NCBI RefSeq assembly: GCF_023586525.1
Contig: NZ_CP097763.1
Location: 124,001 to 188,000, forward strand
Direction of reading: 5' to 3'
DNA from: Candidatus Blochmannia vicinus
Lineage (GTDB): Bacteria > Pseudomonadota > Gammaproteobacteria > Enterobacterales > Enterobacteriaceae
Length of the DNA: 64,000 nucleotides
In this document: positions 62,177-64,000 of the stretch, in pieces
Layout of the letters: each line of letters begins with the position of its first letter
Numbering within the stretch: position 1 is the first letter of the stretch
Notes under the pieces: model-generated
The model's database searches: none
What the model was told of the DNA's origin: nothing
What the model saw: the letters and a program-made list of their open reading frames with translations, nothing else
Position numbers and translations under genes: made by a program

Positions 62177-64000
62177 GATAATACTCCTTGAACATCGTGC
62201 GCGTACATACCAGATAAAAATACAGGAATACCTGGAAAACCTAAAGGTAATCCAATATGTCCTTTAGGCAAATTAATGCTAAATTTTATTGGTAAACATA
62301 AAATTTGTTCAGCACACGTAAATTTAAGCAACATATTTTTTTTTATGTTCAATTGCAACGCATCTAATTGATTAATCATGACATAAGGATTAGGCATATA
62401 ATCTTGAATACATTTAGCTCGTTGAGAAGTTTCTTCGCTTCCAAATAAATGCCAATAAGGTACTATTAACCATCGATCAAAATTTTTCATGATTTTAAAA
62501 GATTTAGGAATCATGTCAAACCAACTTAATATCGAACTATTATTAGTATGTAGTACACGTACTCCTGGATCTCCAGAATATAAATGACCACCTACCTTAT
62601 CTTGAAATTTATTCCAAGCTTGTGGAGAATTCCATCCTGGAGCCCATGCAAATGCCACTTGTTTATGAATAGATCGAACATTATGACTGCCTTCCATAGA
62701 AAAAGAAAACATCGTATCATCATCTTTTTCTATACAGGGTTCATGTACATCAACATTAGTATGTATAGCTGTACGTCCACTATAACGATGTGGAGCTCGA
62801 GCTAACTTTTGCCCATGAATACGAAAAGTTGCATCTGGAGATGTTTGTTTAATTCCGATTAATTTTGGAAAACAATAAACAACCGCATCTATAACCTGAT
62901 CAATATTCAGGTCCTTTTTCCTAGTATAGTCAATATAACAATCACGTATTGAATATAACCATCTCCAACTTTCTAAAACAACTACATTTCTCTCATACAC
63001 CTGTTTCTTATATAAACTAAAAAATCTCTGTGCTCGTCCCTCATAATTAATCACGGTTCCATCGCTTTCAGCGAAGCTAGAAACCGACAAAACTAAATTT
63101 GCTTTTTCTTGAATCAAATTATATTGATGATCCAATACAATTAAATAATTAATTTTATTTAAAGCAGCATTGACTTGAGTTGCCTTTGCATGACGATATA
63201 AATCGTTTTCTAATACAATTAAACCAATAGATGAAGTATCACCGCTACAAATATCGATAAGAGCTGAATCCAAATCTTTTTTACCTAACATTACCAAACC
63301 CATACTATTCACTTCGCTCACAATAAAAGTAATGCCAACATCACTTCCACGATTTTTTAAAGCACGAGCGACATTTGCTGCAGAAGCAATTAATTCTTTA
63401 CTACCTGCATTACTTCCTGAGATAATTAATGGTTTACGTGCTTCCATTAATTTTTGTACAGCTATATCTAATTTATCATTCAGTTTAGAGTCAAAATCTT
63501 TAACTGAAGGAGCAGTATTATCTAATGCGTGAGCAATAGCAAAACCGAAACGTGCTTGATTTTGTACTGAATCATAATATGTTAATATAGCAATATCATC
63601 TAATTTTGTTTTATCAACACTAGTAATTAATATAGGGTTTCTAACATTTTGAGAATTATTTATAATGGCTGCAGATTGCCAATCAAAAATTCCCTGAGCT
63701 TCCGCTTCTTTACGAGATTTTTCTTTAGAAGCTTGACGTACTGACAACGCTAGGCGTGCTCCAGTTTGAGTTAAATCCTCCCCCAATATTAATATCGTAT
63801 CGTAACTTTCTATTTCGCGTAATGACGGAACATAAATTCCACTATTACACAATATTTCAGCTATTAATAATAATCGTTCTTGTTCGCAACTATTAATACC
63901 AGTATAAAAATTATCTGCTCCTACTAATTTTAATAAAGCAAAATTACTTTCCACACTAGCACGAGAAGATCCAATACCAATGATTTTATTACAATTATTT
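62173..64000 (-). CDS. nuoG: NADH-quinone oxidoreductase subunit G (N-terminus beyond window)
   Basis: Peripheral-arm subunit with the molybdopterin-oxidoreductase-like fold. The frame stays open to the right edge: codons above the apparent GTG at 63954 read [20 protein letters not shown], matching E. coli NuoG, so the true start is outside. About 608 residues of an expected 900 or so are visible, lacking the N-terminal iron-sulphur region. [15 protein letters not shown] and the domain thereafter are recognisable; no internal stop. Confidence 0.97.
   Translation of the reverse strand, partial: NNCNKIIGIGSSRASVESNFALLKLVGADNFYTGINSCEQERLLLIAEILCNSGIYVPSLREIESYDTILILGEDLTQTGARLALSVRQASKEKSRKEAEAQGIFDWQSAAIINNSQNVRNPILITSVDKTKLDDIAILTYYDSVQNQARFGFAIAHALDNTAPSVKDFDSKLNDKLDIAVQKLMEARKPLIISGSNAGSKELIASAANVARALKNRGSDVGITFIVSEVNSMGLVMLGKKDLDSALIDICSGDTSSIGLIVLENDLYRHAKATQVNAALNKINYLIVLDHQYNLIQEKANLVLSVSSFAESDGTVINYEGRAQRFFSLYKKQVYERNVVVLESWRWLYSIRDCYIDYTRKKDLNIDQVIDAVVYCFPKLIGIKQTSPDATFRIHGQKLARAPHRYSGRTAIHTNVDVHEPCIEKDDDTMFSFSMEGSHNVRSIHKQVAFAWAPGWNSPQAWNKFQDKVGGHLYSGDPGVRVLHTNNSSILSWFDMIPKSFKIMKNFDRWLIVPYWHLFGSEETSQRAKCIQDYMPNPYVMINQLDALQLNIKKNMLLKFTCAEQILCLPIKFSINLPKGHIGLPLGFPGIPVFLSGMYAHDVQGVLS

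Noticed and set aside
1-64000. Mobile elements, prophage, CRISPR or toxin-antitoxin systems
   Set aside because: No transposase, integrase, direct-repeat array or related small gene pair was seen; the content is housekeeping throughout.
63954-64000. GTG at 63954 as the start of nuoG
   Set aside because: Codons upstream to the window edge stay open and match NuoG, so the gene continues beyond the window.

Overview
This AT-rich window carries single-copy housekeeping genes that all match Enterobacteriaceae orthologues closely. It has long gene-free spacers, no transposons, phage or CRISPR, and homopolymer frameshifts. That is the signature of a long-term insect endosymbiont with a reduced gammaproteobacterial genome. 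From memory of gene content and order I judge it to be Candidatus Blochmannia (carpenter-ant symbiont). The family-level call is firm; the genus call is an inference that I could not test by search.

Layout. 0.3-2.1 kb: minCDE (septum placement). 2.5-6.6 kb: tsaB, pabB, yoaE. 7.2-10 kb: mannose PTS manXYZ. 10.3-17.1 kb: cspC, htpX, zwf, pykA, mepM. 17.4-24.8 kb: aspS, argS, murJ, mdtH. 25-26.1 kb: tRNA-Ser(GGA), tRNA-Ser(CGA), tRNA-Asn. 26.1-29.8 kb: gutQ, tmaR (yeeX) and a frameshifted sbcB. 30.3-37.4 kb: the whole histidine operon hisGDCBHAFI, with hisH frameshifted in a poly-A run. 37.6-43.6 kb: gnd, a short metG, folE, rplY. 43.9-46.3 kb: tRNA-Pro(GGG) overlapping the tail of ddlA, then an OmpC-type porin. 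46.9-54.6 kb: gyrA, ubiG, nrdA-nrdB-yfaE. 54.7-64 kb: nuoN to nuoG (complex I), with nuoG running off the right edge. Large blocks keep Escherichia coli order.

Functionally the genes give sugar uptake (PTS) into glycolysis and the oxidative pentose phosphate route, NADH oxidation by complex I with ubiquinone synthesis, histidine synthesis (a nutrient such a symbiont could supply), folate precursors (pabB, folE), dNTP production, and retained wall and envelope functions (murJ, ddlA, mepM, porin, and an arabinose-5-phosphate isomerase for Kdo).

The strongest unexplained signal is a set of very long, perfectly matched inverted repeats in spacers (stems of 29, 28, 27, 23 and 43 bp). They sit in a genome whose exonuclease I gene carries a poly-T frameshift. 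Other notable points: two genes broken by one base in homopolymers (sbcB T10, hisH A11) while five intact genes carry runs of 10-11 A, three of four tRNA genes lacking an encoded CCA end, a ddlA reading frame ending inside antisense tRNA-Pro, MetRS shortened to the catalytic core, and GyrA with Ala83/Glu87 and no acidic tail.
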